A DNA stretch of 6,079 nt from Flammeovirgaceae bacterium UBA4659 (GTDB taxonomy: Bacteria > Bacteroidota > Bacteroidia > Cytophagales > Cyclobacteriaceae). This document shows positions 5,999-6,079 of this stretch, piece by piece. The stretch covers positions 2,590 to 8,668 of the forward strand of contig DHLV01000050.1 in the NCBI GenBank assembly GCA_002405445.1. Reading direction: 5' to 3'. Position 1 is the first letter of the stretch, and each line of letters opens with the position of its first letter. The notes beneath the pieces are model-generated. The model was not told the origin of the DNA and made no database searches. It saw nothing but the letters and a program-made list of their open reading frames with translations. The position numbers were made by a program, and so were the translations under genes.

Positions 5999-6079
5999 CT
6001 ATTCTTTGATTGAAGCAGTCGATGCAGGTTGAGTGGAAGGTCTTACCTCCTCTTTTGTGCACGACATAAAGGTTGAAAG
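5999..6079 (-). CDS. Probable small lipoprotein, C-terminal end only (5' part beyond the window)
   Basis: On the minus strand the frame enters from the right edge and ends at the TAG on 6001-5999, giving 26 visible residues. They begin LSTFMSC, which resembles the end of a lipoprotein signal peptide with the lipidated cysteine, and continue TKEEVRPSTQPAS to the terminal SIKE. If that cysteine is the lipidation site, the mature protein has only about 20 residues. An internal ATG at 6067 would make a 22-residue product without a signal, which is less likely. The gene is probably the first of a two-gene transcript with the 51-residue peptide. The assignment is tentative because the N-terminus is outside the window. 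Confidence 0.5.
   Translation of the reverse strand, partial: LSTFMSCTKEEVRPSTQPASTASIKE

Noticed and set aside
1..6079. CRISPR array, tRNA, rRNA, insertion sequence or phage genes
   Set aside because: I found no regularly spaced repeats, no tRNA-like or rRNA-like sequence, and no transposase, integrase or phage protein motif in any frame.

Overview
This window reads as a chromosomal segment of a Bacteroidota bacterium, probably of the order Cytophagales. The clearest sign is the C-terminal type B sorting domain of the type IX secretion system (T9SS) in the first gene, because that machinery is confined to this phylum. Supporting signs are an exact TAnnTTTG promoter element ahead of sppA, A-rich sequence rather than clear Shine-Dalgarno sites before the starts, and a divergent folK/sppA pair that I recall from other Bacteroidota. 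The order-level placement is inference.

Layout. Positions 1-498 hold the 3' end of a large secreted or surface T9SS type B protein. A DUF393 (DCC/YuxK-type) thiol-disulfide protein overlaps it by 22 bases (477-890). Next is fabD, the malonyl-CoA:ACP transacylase (978-1853), which converges on folK, the folate-pathway pyrophosphokinase (2406 down to 1900). The 46-base gap between them holds an imperfect hairpin. Divergent from folK is sppA, a full-length 67K-type signal peptide peptidase (2626-4401).

Downstream of sppA the character changes. A heptamer tandem repeat (4449-4476) is followed by a decayed biotin synthase gene (bioB, about 4556-5297). It carries two in-frame stops, three frameshifts and an in-frame loss of roughly 77 codons. 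One of the stops replaces a cysteine codon of the radical-SAM cluster motif. About 450 bases of apparently decaying sequence without an intact gene follow (5298-5744). At the right edge are two tiny exported-peptide genes on the minus strand: the tail of a probable lipoprotein (enters from beyond 6079, stops at 5999) and a 51-residue peptide with a signal sequence (5964 to 5809). They share a convincing intrinsic terminator (5786-5745).

The intact genes are housekeeping (lipid synthesis, folate synthesis, membrane proteolysis) and do not form one pathway. I see no new multi-gene system here. The most informative items are the bioB pseudogene and the pair of tiny exported peptides.
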